A stretch of 64,000 nt of DNA from Pseudomonas fluorescens (GCF_040448305.1 NZ_CP148752.1:4999501-5063500), one strand, 5' to 3'; shown: positions 8,361 through 17,011, counted from the first letter of the stretch. Program-made: numbers and translations. The notes: generated by a model not told the origin, from the letters alone.

Positions 8361-8494
8361 CGTGATATTCCCTAACCGTGATAACCAACGCTAACCAACT
8401 GAAAAATTTAAAATTTTTATAATTTTAAACGCCACTTTAACTAGCGCCCTTAACTAAAGCGCCACTTAAAACTGTGCCGTAGCCGTGATAACCA
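8361..8494. repeat. Origin-like AT-rich segment with direct repeats
   Basis: CCGTGATAACCA occurs at 8376-8387 and again at 8483-8494, flanking a run at 8401-8430 made almost entirely of A and T. Related words GCGCCCTTAACT and GCGCCACTTAAA lie between them. An AT-rich core bordered by short direct repeats is the usual form of an element origin opened by an SF3 helicase. Function inferred. Confidence 0.45.
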
Positions 8495-8523
8495 GACCCC
8501 CCGCGTAAAATGGATCACGCTTT

Positions 8524-8537
8524 TGCATGCACGCTGC
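8524..8537 (+). repeat. 14-base direct repeat, copy 2
   Basis: TGCATGCACGCTGC, exact copy of 7266-7279. Confidence 0.7.
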
Positions 8538-8644
8538 GATCCATAAAAAATACCGTTCGTCTAATTCGTCGAACGTGTCGCTATTGTGTACGTATTTTCG
8601 GAGTATGTTCTAGATACGACAAAACCTCAGACGAGGAACCAGCC

Positions 8645-9088
8645 ATGCCAACCACCGCCATCACCACGCAGCAACTGGCCAACCTGGCCGACGTGTCCCC
8701 CTCATTCTTCAGCCTGCACCGCGATGTGCTGCCGGAAACCTTCGTGGTGCCGTGCACCAATCCACAGGGTGGTCGGCCGGCTAATGCATACAGCCTCCAA
8801 CAACTCGCCGAACTCATCCTTGAGCGCACCAGTTTCCTGAGCGATACCGAATGCCGGTTGCGCGTGGCCTTGGCTGCCAGCGCCAGAAAGACCAAGCCGA
8901 CAAAGCTCGGCCCGTTCCGACTCGTCACCAACGCCAAGGGCGAATGCCTCGTGGTGCCGCACGACCTGGACAGCCTTGCTCCGCACGATCGCGCCGAAGC
9001 CGAAGACGCCTTGGCCTATGAAGCCGCCACCCGCATCGATCCTGTAACCCACCGCCTCTATTCAGCGAAGGACCACCGCCATGACTAA
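8645..9088 (+). CDS. Hypothetical element protein, 147 aa
   Basis: First gene of the rightward block. The start is the ATG at 8645 with GAGGAA nine bases upstream; the frame is open back to 8510, but that stretch is intergenic in character. The N-terminal part (TTQQLANLADVSPSFFSLHR) resembles a helix-turn-helix or Mor/AlpA-like recognition segment, and the middle carries a YSLQQLAELI helix. It may regulate the block or bind DNA. I do not recognise the family. It overlaps the next gene by eight bases. Confidence 0.65.
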   Translation: MPTTAITTQQLANLADVSPSFFSLHRDVLPETFVVPCTNPQGGRPANAYSLQQLAELILERTSFLSDTECRLRVALAASARKTKPTKLGPFRLVTNAKGECLVVPHDLDSLAPHDRAEAEDALAYEAATRIDPVTHRLYSAKDHRHD

Positions 9089-9341
9089 TCAAACCTCAAT
9101 GGTCAGCATGCTCAACGCATCCGACCCTGCCACACCCGTATGCGGATACGGGGTGGTCCGCAGTCCATGCGAGCCGGCCCCGAGTGCTGATAGCCGAACC
9201 GCCGAAGTTCTGGATTTTCTGATGGCCCACGGCGCGGTCAGCCCTGCAGCGGTAGCCGTGGCTCGCGCCGCAATCGATTCTTGGCGCGTGGTGCAGGAAG
9301 CACTGGCGAAGGCCGCAGCCGAGTCAAAAACCTTGCAGTAA
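9081..9341 (+). CDS. Hypothetical element protein, 86 aa
   Basis: Small protein, mainly helical in its C-terminal half (residues about 40-85, Ala-rich: SPAAVAVARAAIDSW). It starts inside the end of the previous gene, suggesting coupled translation. No family recognised. Confidence 0.6.
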   Translation: MTNQTSMVSMLNASDPATPVCGYGVVRSPCEPAPSADSRTAEVLDFLMAHGAVSPAAVAVARAAIDSWRVVQEALAKAAAESKTLQ

Positions 9342-9371
9342 TTACCGGCATTGCCGGGGGGAGTAAATGTC

Positions 9372-10259
9372 ATGGCGAGCATGGTCGAAATGCTTAACCA
9401 AGGACTCGGCGCACTGAATACGCCGCTGGGTCAGTTCGGCGTCAACATGTTGATGCAAGCAGGCCCGCAGGCTGGAAACCCAGGCGGCGGTGTACGCATG
9501 GGCAACGCCCTTGCTGGCATGAGCGAAATGCAGAAGACCCAAGCCCTGCAGCGGTACCGCGAACAGATGATCGCGCAGCAAGAGGCGGCGCAAAACTTCC
9601 AAGTGCAGCAAGCGCGGGCCAAGGTTGAACAGCAACAACGTCAGCAGCAGGCGCTCCAGTCGCCAGAATTGCAGTCCCAGCTCGGTGGTATGGCGCGCCA
9701 ACTCGCCGCGTTGGGCATGCCGCTCGATGACGTATTGAAGGCCCAGTCCGGCTATCAGTTACAGCAGCATCGGCAGGCTTCGTTGGAACAGCAGCAATCA
9801 CACTTCGAGCAGTCCCAGGCCAATCGCAGTGCCGGCAGTGGTGCTGATCACGGACCAAAAATGCCAACGCCGCGTCAGATCCTGGACGAACCTTTGGGCG
9901 AGGGCATGATCCAGCGTCATGTCTTCGACGCCTCCACGAATGGCTACAAACCGTATGGGAAACCGTTCCGGCAGTACGCCCCGACCAAGGCCGATCCGAT
10001 GGCGGACCTGCTGAACGAGGTCACGCCAGACGATAACGCTGGTGCCGGTGCTGCTGTACCCGGGTTGCCGGGTTCGAATGTATCCATGACACCAGCCCCG
10101 CAAGGTGCCGCGTTGCTGATGCACGGCAGCGGATCGAACCCTATGGCCCGTAAACCTGCCGCGCCGAAGACCAAGGCCGAGTACGACGCGCTACCTGCCG
10201 GCGCCACCTACGTTGATCCGGCATCCGGTAAAACCACCATCAAGAAAGCCAGAGGATGA
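9372..10259 (+). CDS. Q-rich podovirus-like ejection/internal virion protein (putative)
   Basis: A 295-residue protein. The N-terminal 40 residues (MVEMLNQGLGALNTPLGQFGV) resemble the start of small podoviral DNA-ejection proteins, followed by a Gln-rich coiled region (about 65-150) and a Pro/Gly-rich tail. The start is ATG 9372 with GGGGGGAG at 9356-9363; an upstream TTG (9351) is in frame but overlaps that ribosome site. It lies immediately before the 1148-residue protein, the usual order of ejection proteins in P22- or Bcep22-like podoviruses. Assignment rests on layout and composition, not on a catalytic motif. Confidence 0.55.
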   Translation: MASMVEMLNQGLGALNTPLGQFGVNMLMQAGPQAGNPGGGVRMGNALAGMSEMQKTQALQRYREQMIAQQEAAQNFQVQQARAKVEQQQRQQQALQSPELQSQLGGMARQLAALGMPLDDVLKAQSGYQLQQHRQASLEQQQSHFEQSQANRSAGSGADHGPKMPTPRQILDEPLGEGMIQRHVFDASTNGYKPYGKPFRQYAPTKADPMADLLNEVTPDDNAGAGAAVPGLPGSNVSMTPAPQGAALLMHGSGSNPMARKPAAPKTKAEYDALPAGATYVDPASGKTTIKKARG

Positions 10260-10265
10260 TGACTC

Positions 10266-13200
10266 ATGGCTACCTTGAGCGCCTTTGGCGACCCGCTGGA
10301 TGACGACGAGCCGGCACCACCTCCAAGCCAACCTGTGCCGCAAGCGCAGGCTGCGCCTAGTGCGGTGTCGGCATTCGGCGACCCACTCGACGACGTAGAG
10401 CCACAACCACCAGCCCCGGTCGGCGGTATGGCCGGGGTACTCGCTGCGCCACAATCGCCCAACCGTACTGCAGGGCAGTGGGTGACGGACATCGGCGGTA
10501 GTGTGGGTAGAGGGGCATACAGTTTATTCGACAGCCTTGCCGGTCTGGGTGACATCGCTACGGGGGGCGCGGCAACTCCATGGCTTGCTCAGCATGGTCT
10601 GGATTCCAAGCAGGCGCGGGCCGTACTCGATGCGGAAATGTCCCCGCAAGCGAAAGCGCAACAGCAGGAAGTCGCAAACGCGAAGGGCTTTCTTCCTACG
10701 GTAAAAGCGATCGCGCAGAATCCTGCCTACGCCGCTGGCCAAGTTATTGAATCAGTCCCGACGATGGTCGCCGGTGGCGTCGCAGGCAAGGGCGCTGCAC
10801 TCGGTGCCAGGGCACTGGGGATGAACGCAGGTCGCGCCGCACTCATTGGTGCCGGTACTGGTGAAGGGCTCGCCACGGCAGGCCAACAGGCTGCCCAAAC
10901 GGTGCAGCAGACGGGGGATCTTACCGCTGGCCAGACCGGCCTTGCACTGTTGTCGGGTGGCTTAACCGGTCTGCTCGGTGCTGCCGGTGCGCGTATCGGG
11001 CGCAAGCTGGGCGCGTTGGATATCGACGCACAACTGGCCGGCGCCAATGGCGTGGATGTCGCCAAGGGACTAGTCAATCGCGCGCTGACCGGTAGCGGCA
11101 TTGAATCATTGGAAGAGCTTTCGCAAAGCGCACAGCAACAGGTACTCACTAACCTGGCCACCGACAGGCCAGCTATGGAAGGCGTCGATAAACAAGCGGC
11201 CATGGGCGGTGTGCTTGGTGGTGTCATGGGTGGTGCCGGTGCGTTGCGTCGTCCGAACCTGACCAGCCAACCACAACCGATGCCGATGCCGATGCCGGCC
11301 CAACAGCAGCAGGGTATGTCGCAACCACAGCCAGCCGCTGCGCCCGCACCACAGGGCCTGCACGCTCAGGTCATGGCTGCCACGCAGCAGACACCCCCAA
11401 TCGCACCACAGGCGCCAGCAGCGCCAACGCCGTTTGCCGGCTCCGCGAATGTCCGCCCCCTATTCGAGGCGATGGGCATGGACCAGGCGCAGATGGATAA
11501 GAGCCTGGATCTGCTGCGTGATGTTGAGCCTGATATCGAAGCTGCACGTCGCGGCACCGTCAGTTGGGAAGAAACCGGCCGGCTCGCCGCGCTCACCGGC
11601 ACCACTGTCGAGAAGTTGCGCAAGCACCGTGTAGGCGTTGCCTTCAATGCTGAAGAACAAGTCGCGGCCACTCGCCTGCTGAAAGACCAGACACTGAAAG
11701 TTCTCGACCTGGGCAACAAGATCACCAGCGGTACGGCGGGTGAAATCGAACAAGCCAATTTCCTGCAAGGCCTTGCCGACCTACGCACCACACAGAAAGC
11801 CGTCATGTCCTCCCGTGCCGAGATTGGTCGGGCGATGTCGGCCATGCGCGCCGACGTCACCACGATGAAGGAAGCCAGTCGAATGCTGGAATCTGTCGGC
11901 GGTGCGCAGGGCGCCAAAGCAATTGCCGATGCGTTGACCACTGCCGCCCGTGTCGGTGGCGTCGAGGCTGCCAACAAGATGGCCCGCGCCTCCGGGTCTG
12001 ATGCGTTCTGGACTTTCTACAAAAGCGCGCTGCTGTCTTCGCCTGACACGCACGTCGTGAACATGGTCAGCAACCTGGCTACTAGCGTGATGAACCTCGG
12101 TACTCGAACAGTGGCCGGAGGCATCGGTGCCGTGAAGCGTCTGGCTACCGGTGGGAAATACGGCGAGACCCGTATGGGCGAGGTCGGCTACCAAGTGGCG
12201 GGCATGATTGAAGGTGTAGTCAACGGTGCTAATGGTGCGGTGCAATCATGGCGCACCGGGGAAGATGCTTTCGGCGGTAACAAGGCCGAGATTTACCGTA
12301 CGGATTACCCAGGCCAGAAGGTGTGGGGAATGCCGCTGCGCCTGCTGCAATCCGAAGATGCGTTCTTCAAGAACCTGAATGACGGTATGGAGCGTTACTC
12401 AGTTGCGTACCGCATGGCTGCTCAGGAACTGAAAGGCCAAGGCCTGGCCACTGTTCATAAACGTGTGCAAGAGCTGATCGCCAATCCACCCCAAGAGCTG
12501 ACCGAGGCTGGCCACGATGCCGCGCTGTTTCACACCTTCAACAACAACGCCGGGAAGATCACTCAGGCCGTGAACAACTTGCGTCACTCGTTGCCCTACG
12601 GCACCGGAAATTTGGTCGTTCCATTCCTGAAAACCCCAGCAAATTTAATTACTTACGCTGTAAAACACAGTCCGGCCGCACCGTTTTTCAAGGAGGTCAG
12701 AGCAGATCTGAAAGCTGGTGGTGCCAAGCAGGAAGAAGCGCTGGCCCGCATGGGCATTGGCTCGCTACTGGTGTCGTTTGGTGCCATTGGGCAGATGGGT
12801 GGGTGGATCAGCGGCGGCGGTCCGGAAGATCCAGAGAAGCGCAAGGCATGGCTCGGTGCTGGCAACCAACCCTACAGCATCAAGGTCAACGGGGGATGGT
12901 ACAGCTATCAACGCTTAGAGCCCTTCGCCACCCTCATCGGTATTTCCGCAGACATCGCCAGCGGTGTGCAAGACCAAGGGCTTGGCATGGCTAGCATCAT
13001 GAAAGCCATTGGCCGCAACTTCACTTCGAAAACATGGCTCCAGGGTTTGAGTGGCGTCATGCAGGCGATGACTGATCCCGACCGCTACGGCGGGAGCTGG
13101 ATCAATCGCAGCGCCGCCACGCTCGCACAACCCGCCACGCTCCTATCCCACATTGGCCGGTACATGGACCCGTACCAGCGCGACACGGATCGCGGCAGTT

Positions 13201-13712
13201 TCCTTGATCAGCTCAGTTACCGCCTGCCCGGTGAAACAGTCGGGCGCGAAAGGCTGCCGATCAAGCATGACCAATACGGCCAGCCAATGATGGAAGCGCA
13301 GCGCCAGATTGGCCGCGCCGGCCCTATCCCAATCACCACGCCTTCTGATGACCCCGTGCGTATCGAACTCGGCCGCCTCGGCTGGACACCGCGCGACATG
13401 CAAAACCATTTCAGTGTTCGGCAAAGCGGCCCCGGCAAAAGCAGGCGTTTCGACCTGACGGACGATCAGCTGCGTGAACTCAACGAGATTGCCGGTGCGC
13501 GCATGCACGCCGCTGCAAAAAACCTGATCCGCTCCGTTTACTGGAGTCGCCTGAACGACGACGAACGTGCCGACGCCCTGGACGATTTGATGAAGCAGGC
13601 CCGAGCCTCTGCCAGGGTGGCGTTTGTGCCGTTCTTGGCGAGTGGGAAGCGAGGGGCGATTGATCTTTACCGCAAGCAAACCAGTGCCTGGAAACGGGCG
13701 GGGGGCAAATGA
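10266..13712 (+). CDS. 1148-aa phage polyvalent protein, LPD38-like (putative ejection protein)
   Basis: The largest gene of the element. The word SAFGDPLDD occurs twice near the N-terminus (residues 5-13 and 35-43), each followed by an acidic/Pro linker. Residues about 160-250 are Gly/Ala-rich and hydrophobic, as in membrane-crossing ejection proteins. Around 578-610 is KSALLSSPDTHVVNMVSN, around 788 KTPANLITYAVKHSP, and around 876-900 WYSYQRLEPFATLIGISAD; these are hallmarks of the LPD38-type domain found in large polyvalent and podoviral internal virion proteins. No nuclease, lysozyme or transglycosylase motif was seen. It presumably travels in a virion with the DNA. The gene is intact over 3.4 kb, which argues against random decay. 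Confidence 0.75.
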   Translation: MATLSAFGDPLDDDEPAPPPSQPVPQAQAAPSAVSAFGDPLDDVEPQPPAPVGGMAGVLAAPQSPNRTAGQWVTDIGGSVGRGAYSLFDSLAGLGDIATGGAATPWLAQHGLDSKQARAVLDAEMSPQAKAQQQEVANAKGFLPTVKAIAQNPAYAAGQVIESVPTMVAGGVAGKGAALGARALGMNAGRAALIGAGTGEGLATAGQQAAQTVQQTGDLTAGQTGLALLSGGLTGLLGAAGARIGRKLGALDIDAQLAGANGVDVAKGLVNRALTGSGIESLEELSQSAQQQVLTNLATDRPAMEGVDKQAAMGGVLGGVMGGAGALRRPNLTSQPQPMPMPMPAQQQQGMSQPQPAAAPAPQGLHAQVMAATQQTPPIAPQAPAAPTPFAGSANVRPLFEAMGMDQAQMDKSLDLLRDVEPDIEAARRGTVSWEETGRLAALTGTTVEKLRKHRVGVAFNAEEQVAATRLLKDQTLKVLDLGNKITSGTAGEIEQANFLQGLADLRTTQKAVMSSRAEIGRAMSAMRADVTTMKEASRMLESVGGAQGAKAIADALTTAARVGGVEAANKMARASGSDAFWTFYKSALLSSPDTHVVNMVSNLATSVMNLGTRTVAGGIGAVKRLATGGKYGETRMGEVGYQVAGMIEGVVNGANGAVQSWRTGEDAFGGNKAEIYRTDYPGQKVWGMPLRLLQSEDAFFKNLNDGMERYSVAYRMAAQELKGQGLATVHKRVQELIANPPQELTEAGHDAALFHTFNNNAGKITQAVNNLRHSLPYGTGNLVVPFLKTPANLITYAVKHSPAAPFFKEVRADLKAGGAKQEEALARMGIGSLLVSFGAIGQMGGWISGGGPEDPEKRKAWLGAGNQPYSIKVNGGWYSYQRLEPFATLIGISADIASGVQDQGLGMASIMKAIGRNFTSKTWLQGLSGVMQAMTDPDRYGGSWINRSAATLAQPATLLSHIGRYMDPYQRDTDRGSFLDQLSYRLPGETVGRERLPIKHDQYGQPMMEAQRQIGRAGPIPITTPSDDPVRIELGRLGWTPRDMQNHFSVRQSGPGKSRRFDLTDDQLRELNEIAGARMHAAAKNLIRSVYWSRLNDDERADALDDLMKQARASARVAFVPFLASGKRGAIDLYRKQTSAWKRAGGK

Positions 13713-13987
13713 CGATGAACACCACAGAACAGGCCGCATTGGCGGCTGCACAAGCAGCTGTGCAGGTAGCACAGCAACGGGTTGAGGCCCTACTTGAGGT
13801 GCAGCAAATGCTCGATCGCAAACTGCCCGAAGCTCAATTGGTGCTCCGTGCCGCACATGCGGATTTACGCCGCGCCAAGGTCGACAGCCGCAGTGAAAGC
13901 CGCAAGGCCGAAATTGCATCCCTTCAAAGCCGCATCGCCGATGCCCGCCAATCCGAGGAAAGCCACCATGCAAACCATGTTCATTGA
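13709..13987 (+). CDS. Small coiled-coil element protein, 92 aa
   Basis: Almost wholly alpha-helical with heptad-like spacing (AALAAAQAAVQVAQQRVEAL), then a basic segment. It begins at an ATGA overlap with the 1148-residue gene and overlaps the next gene by 20 bases. Size and coil suggest a small virion, chaperone or assembly factor. Family not recognised. Confidence 0.65.
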   Translation: MTMNTTEQAALAAAQAAVQVAQQRVEALLEVQQMLDRKLPEAQLVLRAAHADLRRAKVDSRSESRKAEIASLQSRIADARQSEESHHANHVH

Positions 13988-14543
13988 TGCCGAACGCATT
14001 CGACAGCTGCGCGCCGAATGCGAACTGCACGGAGTCGACTACAACCGCGCCCGGATCGAGGCCACGAAAGCTGGCGGGTACATTGTTAGGCTTCCCACGC
14101 CCCTGGTAGACCTCGGTGAAATGCTCACCGTACCGGCGACTATCGAGTGCCGCAACGCCACGTATGCCGAGGGTGAAATGCTCGATTGGATGCTTCGGCT
14201 CACTCGCGCCGAACGGCAAAAGGTGCGGATCGGTCGGGTTTACAGCCTGGACCAGCAGCAGATCAACCGCACGCCACTGGGCGACGCGGAACTGGCCGAG
14301 TACCGGGCTGCAGCCACTCACGCCGCAAGGGTGAAAAAGCTCGTTGATGATCTGGCAGCGGCGACCCAGGCCGCAACGGCCAAAGCTGCAGCAGCCAAGG
14401 GCGCGGCCAATCTGGCAGAGCGTTACGGCCTGACGGCCACGGCCAAACCGGTGCAAGCCGATACCAAGACTGATGCAGCTGTGCCGGCTACGAGCAGAGC
14501 TCTCCAAGTGAAAAACCGTAAACAAACGAAGGTGAAGTCATGA
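13968..14543 (+). CDS. Hypothetical element protein, 191 aa
   Basis: Start ATG 13968 (MQTMFIDAERIRQL) with GAGGAA upstream; the frame is open further 5' but overlaps the previous gene heavily. The N-terminal half looks globular (residues 1-105), the rest is a long Ala-rich helix (about 110-150) with a basic C-terminus (KNRKQTKVK). It overlaps the scaffold-like gene by four bases (ATGA). No family recognised; a head or core-assembly role is suggested only by its place. Confidence 0.65.
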   Translation: MQTMFIDAERIRQLRAECELHGVDYNRARIEATKAGGYIVRLPTPLVDLGEMLTVPATIECRNATYAEGEMLDWMLRLTRAERQKVRIGRVYSLDQQQINRTPLGDAELAEYRAAATHAARVKKLVDDLAAATQAATAKAAAAKGAANLAERYGLTATAKPVQADTKTDAAVPATSRALQVKNRKQTKVKS

Positions 14544-15532
14544 GTGACGATTTTGATGTAGACGAGATGTCTGCTGAACTGACGGGTAGTGTCGGTGTGC
14601 CGGAAGATGCAGTCGACAGCGATTCGCTGCCAGTGTCCGTCGCCGACAGTGTCGACGAATACAACACCGCCATCGCGGAAAAAGACCTCCGCATGACGAA
14701 CGACGTCGAGGACTCGGCAGCCGGTGACGCAGAGCGGGAAGGCCAACGCGGCAAAAGAACGGTGCCGCTGGCCGCGCTGCATGAAGAACGCACCAAGCGC
14801 CAGGAACTGCAACAGCAGCTCGCGGCTCACCAGCAGCAGCTGCAGCTCATGCAGCAACAGCAGCTTCAGTGGCAGCAGTACCAACAGCAGCTGGCGCAAA
14901 TGCAACAGCAGCAAGCCGAAGCCGACGCTATCCCCGCGTTTGAAGACGACCCTCAGGGGCACATCGAGGGCGTCAAAAACCAGTTCCGGCAGGAGCTTGA
15001 GAACCTGAGACAAGGGCAAGCGCAACAGCAGGCAGCGGCCGATTTTCAACGAGAAGTAGCAACGGTGATGCCAGCTGCCGTGGCAGCGGAGGCCCAGTTC
15101 AGGGAATCGAACCCCGACTACGACGAAGCCTTCAACATTGTGCAGTCGAACGTTGAAAGCCAGCTGCGGCAGCTGTACCCACAGGTTGAGCCTGCGGCCT
15201 TCAATGTACTGAAGACTGTAGCGCTGGTTCAGTTCACAAAGCAGTGTCAGGCGAGTGGCCGCGACCCTTGCCAGCACATCTACGACCAGGCGCAGCAGAT
15301 GGGCTGGACCCCCGGCCGCCGTGTGCCTGGAGTGCAATCACAGGGCTACCAGGTCGCAGCGCAGCCACGGGTTTCGCCAAACACCAGCCTGTCCAACCTC
15401 AGCGGCTCACCACGGGCACCGGACGAGAAGGGCAAGCTGACAGCGGCGCAAATCAACGACATGGACGACGCCCAGTTCAACGAGCTGTTTGAGCAGATGG
15501 GGCGCGCATCCCACGTCGGCCTCAAGTTCTGA
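14540..15532 (+). CDS. Scaffold-like phage assembly protein (putative)
   Basis: A 330-residue acidic, Gln-rich protein. Residues about 1-60 are acidic, then RTVPLAALHEERTKRQELQQ leads into a poly-Gln coiled coil (about 85-130), followed by DDPQGHIEGVKNQF, a helical region with FRESNPDYDEAFN, and a C-terminal end INDMDDAQFNELFEQMG. This order of features (VPLAALHEER, coiled coil, short helical tail) is typical of proteins coded just before the major capsid gene in several podoviruses and thought to be capsid scaffolds. Here no capsid gene follows. Such a protein could redirect capsid assembly of a helper phage. Name based on resemblance, not proof. Confidence 0.55.
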   Translation: MSDDFDVDEMSAELTGSVGVPEDAVDSDSLPVSVADSVDEYNTAIAEKDLRMTNDVEDSAAGDAEREGQRGKRTVPLAALHEERTKRQELQQQLAAHQQQLQLMQQQQLQWQQYQQQLAQMQQQQAEADAIPAFEDDPQGHIEGVKNQFRQELENLRQGQAQQQAAADFQREVATVMPAAVAAEAQFRESNPDYDEAFNIVQSNVESQLRQLYPQVEPAAFNVLKTVALVQFTKQCQASGRDPCQHIYDQAQQMGWTPGRRVPGVQSQGYQVAAQPRVSPNTSLSNLSGSPRAPDEKGKLTAAQINDMDDAQFNELFEQMGRASHVGLKF

Positions 15533-15544
15533 CGGGGGTGTGCC

Positions 15545-15757
15545 ATGCTGAAAACGACCAAGGAGCAGCGCATTGAGGCGATGCTCCGCGACCTCCAGTT
15601 AGAGGCTGAGCGCGGCAATGCTGAGCAACGCCTGCGTGGTCGACTGATCCTACGGGGCGTGCGCTCTGGACTTTACGCAGCAACGGTGCACCCGAGCGTA
15701 GCTGAAATGGCCGAGCTGCTGCGTGAAGAACTGTTCGGGCAACAACCTGTGCTGTAA
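15545..15757 (+). CDS. Hypothetical element protein, 70 aa
   Basis: Last gene of the rightward block, 12 bases after the scaffold-like gene, ending before a strong terminator. Helical and charged (TKEQRIEAMLRDLQLEAERG). Family not recognised. Confidence 0.6.
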   Translation: MLKTTKEQRIEAMLRDLQLEAERGNAEQRLRGRLILRGVRSGLYAATVHPSVAEMAELLREELFGQQPVL

Positions 15758-15795
15758 CCCAACCACCGAGGGCGCCGCTCGATGACTAGCGAAAA

Positions 15796-15830
15796 CAATA
15801 ATGCCGAGGCTCATTACCTCGGCATTATTG
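15796..15830. terminator. Bidirectional terminator between structural block and TIR-like gene
   Basis: CAATAATGCCGAGG and its exact complement form a 14-pair stem with a 7-base loop. A-rich sequence lies to the left and T-containing sequence to the right. It separates convergent operons, so it would insulate the TIR-like gene from readthrough. Confidence 0.85.
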
Positions 15831-15848
15831 TGTCTGCAACACGTATGC

Positions 15849-16694
15849 TCACCAGCCTTGCACGACGTACCCACACCCCCTCAACTCTTTGACGACTTCT
15901 GCCTTCCAGCCACCGGAAGGATCGAAACTCACGTAGACCACGCCGCTGATGTCGTTAGGGGTTTCTATGTCACCCTTGGACAGTGCACATACGTTTTCCC
16001 TGCCGAGCTTGGCCATAAGGTAACCATGCTCGAAAACAACGTTTTGGCGGGCACGGTTTTTTGGTTTGACGTTTGATTCATGAACGCCACGCCCATGATC
16101 GCAGGGCGTGTAAAGAACTAGAGCGAAATCAGCGTCGCCAGAATAGTGTTCAATTTTCTCGATGATCGTCCTACCACCGCTAGCCTGTTCGTGCAGGATG
16201 ATCGCGTTGAGTCCGATGCTCTCGATGAATCGACTGACTTCTTGCTTGGCTTCGTTATCTCTGCCATGGACGATGAACACATTCCTTTTATTCCTGGCAA
16301 CTACAGGGGGCACACTGGTCCCTATTTGGGCGGCAATCGAACCCAATTTAGGCCAAGGTGGGGGTGTAAGGAGCTCAAGACCCACTTGGATCGGCTTCGG
16401 GTTATAGCCAGACTCAAGAGCATCAAGCAGCGGGGTGAACTGTTCCGATAAGTAGGTTCTACGCTCAGCGTATGTGGCAAATTTAGGCTGGATAAAGCCC
16501 CAGAAAGACTCAAGGTCTCTGTGGAGCTTCAGCCATGACGGTAGATGGTTCGCTATTTCGTTGTCGTTGAGGAGTTCAAGACGAAGTTGCTGGTATTCTG
16601 CCGAGTCAGCAGGCTTTCCTGTTGCGTGAGCGATCAACAGGTTTTGCAGATAGCTGATTTTGTCAAAGCGGCTTTCCAAAAACTCTAAGCTCAT
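15849..16694 (-). CDS. TIR-like nucleotide-binding protein (PF10137 type), putative defence effector
   Basis: 281 residues. Residues 1-130 are helical with no known motif. Residues 137-281 form the TIR-like domain: NVFIVHGRD (strand A), EVSRFIESIGLNAIILHEQ, GGRTIIEKIEHYS with the expected catalytic Glu179, FALVLYTPCDHG, and NVVFEHGYLMAKLG. The family is linked to NAD(P) cleavage and appears as the effector of CBASS/Pycsar-type and stand-alone defence genes. It lies alone, opposite to the structural block, behind a strong terminator and without a cyclase next to it. Whether it protects the host, the element, or poisons helper phage is unknown. Confidence 0.85.
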   Translation of the reverse strand: MSLEFLESRFDKISYLQNLLIAHATGKPADSAEYQQLRLELLNDNEIANHLPSWLKLHRDLESFWGFIQPKFATYAERRTYLSEQFTPLLDALESGYNPKPIQVGLELLTPPPWPKLGSIAAQIGTSVPPVVARNKRNVFIVHGRDNEAKQEVSRFIESIGLNAIILHEQASGGRTIIEKIEHYSGDADFALVLYTPCDHGRGVHESNVKPKNRARQNVVFEHGYLMAKLGRENVCALSKGDIETPNDISGVVYVSFDPSGGWKAEVVKELRGCGYVVQGW

Positions 16695-16789
16695 TGAACG
16701 AATTCCATATTCGGTGGCGTGAATCGGCGCATGGACGAAAAGCTACCGATTTGCCTTCACCCTGTCCACCGGATTGCCATCGGCCTTTC

Positions 16790-17011
16790 TCAGGCGTCAC
16801 CACGGTGCTGCAGCACCAGCTTTGCCAGGCCTTGTTTGATGTGCCCTGCGTTCTCGCCAATCGCATGCAGGGCACCACGGACGTTCTCACCGGCTTCTGC
16901 GTGGCCTTGGCGCTCGACCAGCAGAGTCAGCTCCATGATGGCCGCCTCAAGCGCCAGCTGGTTGTTGTAGATGCGTTCGAGGACGTCAGGCAGAGAGTAT
17001 TCGGTGGGCAT
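16790..17011 (-). CDS. Hypothetical protein, 73 aa
   Basis: Start at MPTEYSLPDVLERIYNNQ (17011); an upstream start at 17077 is possible but would overlap the next gene. Amphipathic helices throughout (QLALEAAIMELTLLVERQ), so it may oligomerise. Same orientation as the TIR-like gene, about 95 bases upstream of it. Family unknown. Confidence 0.55.
   Translation of the reverse strand: MPTEYSLPDVLERIYNNQLALEAAIMELTLLVERQGHAEAGENVRGALHAIGENAGHIKQGLAKLVLQHRGDA

Larger units (their letters stand above)
7986..8644. other. Gene-free region between serine recombinase and structural block
   Basis: No credible gene in 659 bases. It includes the serine recombinase promoter, an origin-like segment (8361-8494) and, just before the next gene, an inverted repeat CGTTCG (8554-8559)/CGAACG (8570-8575) overlapping two TTCGTC direct repeats. 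The latter could be an operator for the rightward structural operon. Confidence 0.5.

Noticed and set aside
8168..8365. 65-codon frame in the element control region
   Set aside because: No ribosome site, no neighbour coupling, odd composition; it lies in the likely origin region.
6898..8644. CRISPR array
   Set aside because: Repeats are short (10 bases), of both orientations and irregular spacing; they are iteron-like, with no cas gene in the window.
13143..14525. 460-codon minus-strand frame through the structural block
   Set aside because: Runs opposite to three intact, coupled plus-strand genes; composition fits a shadow.
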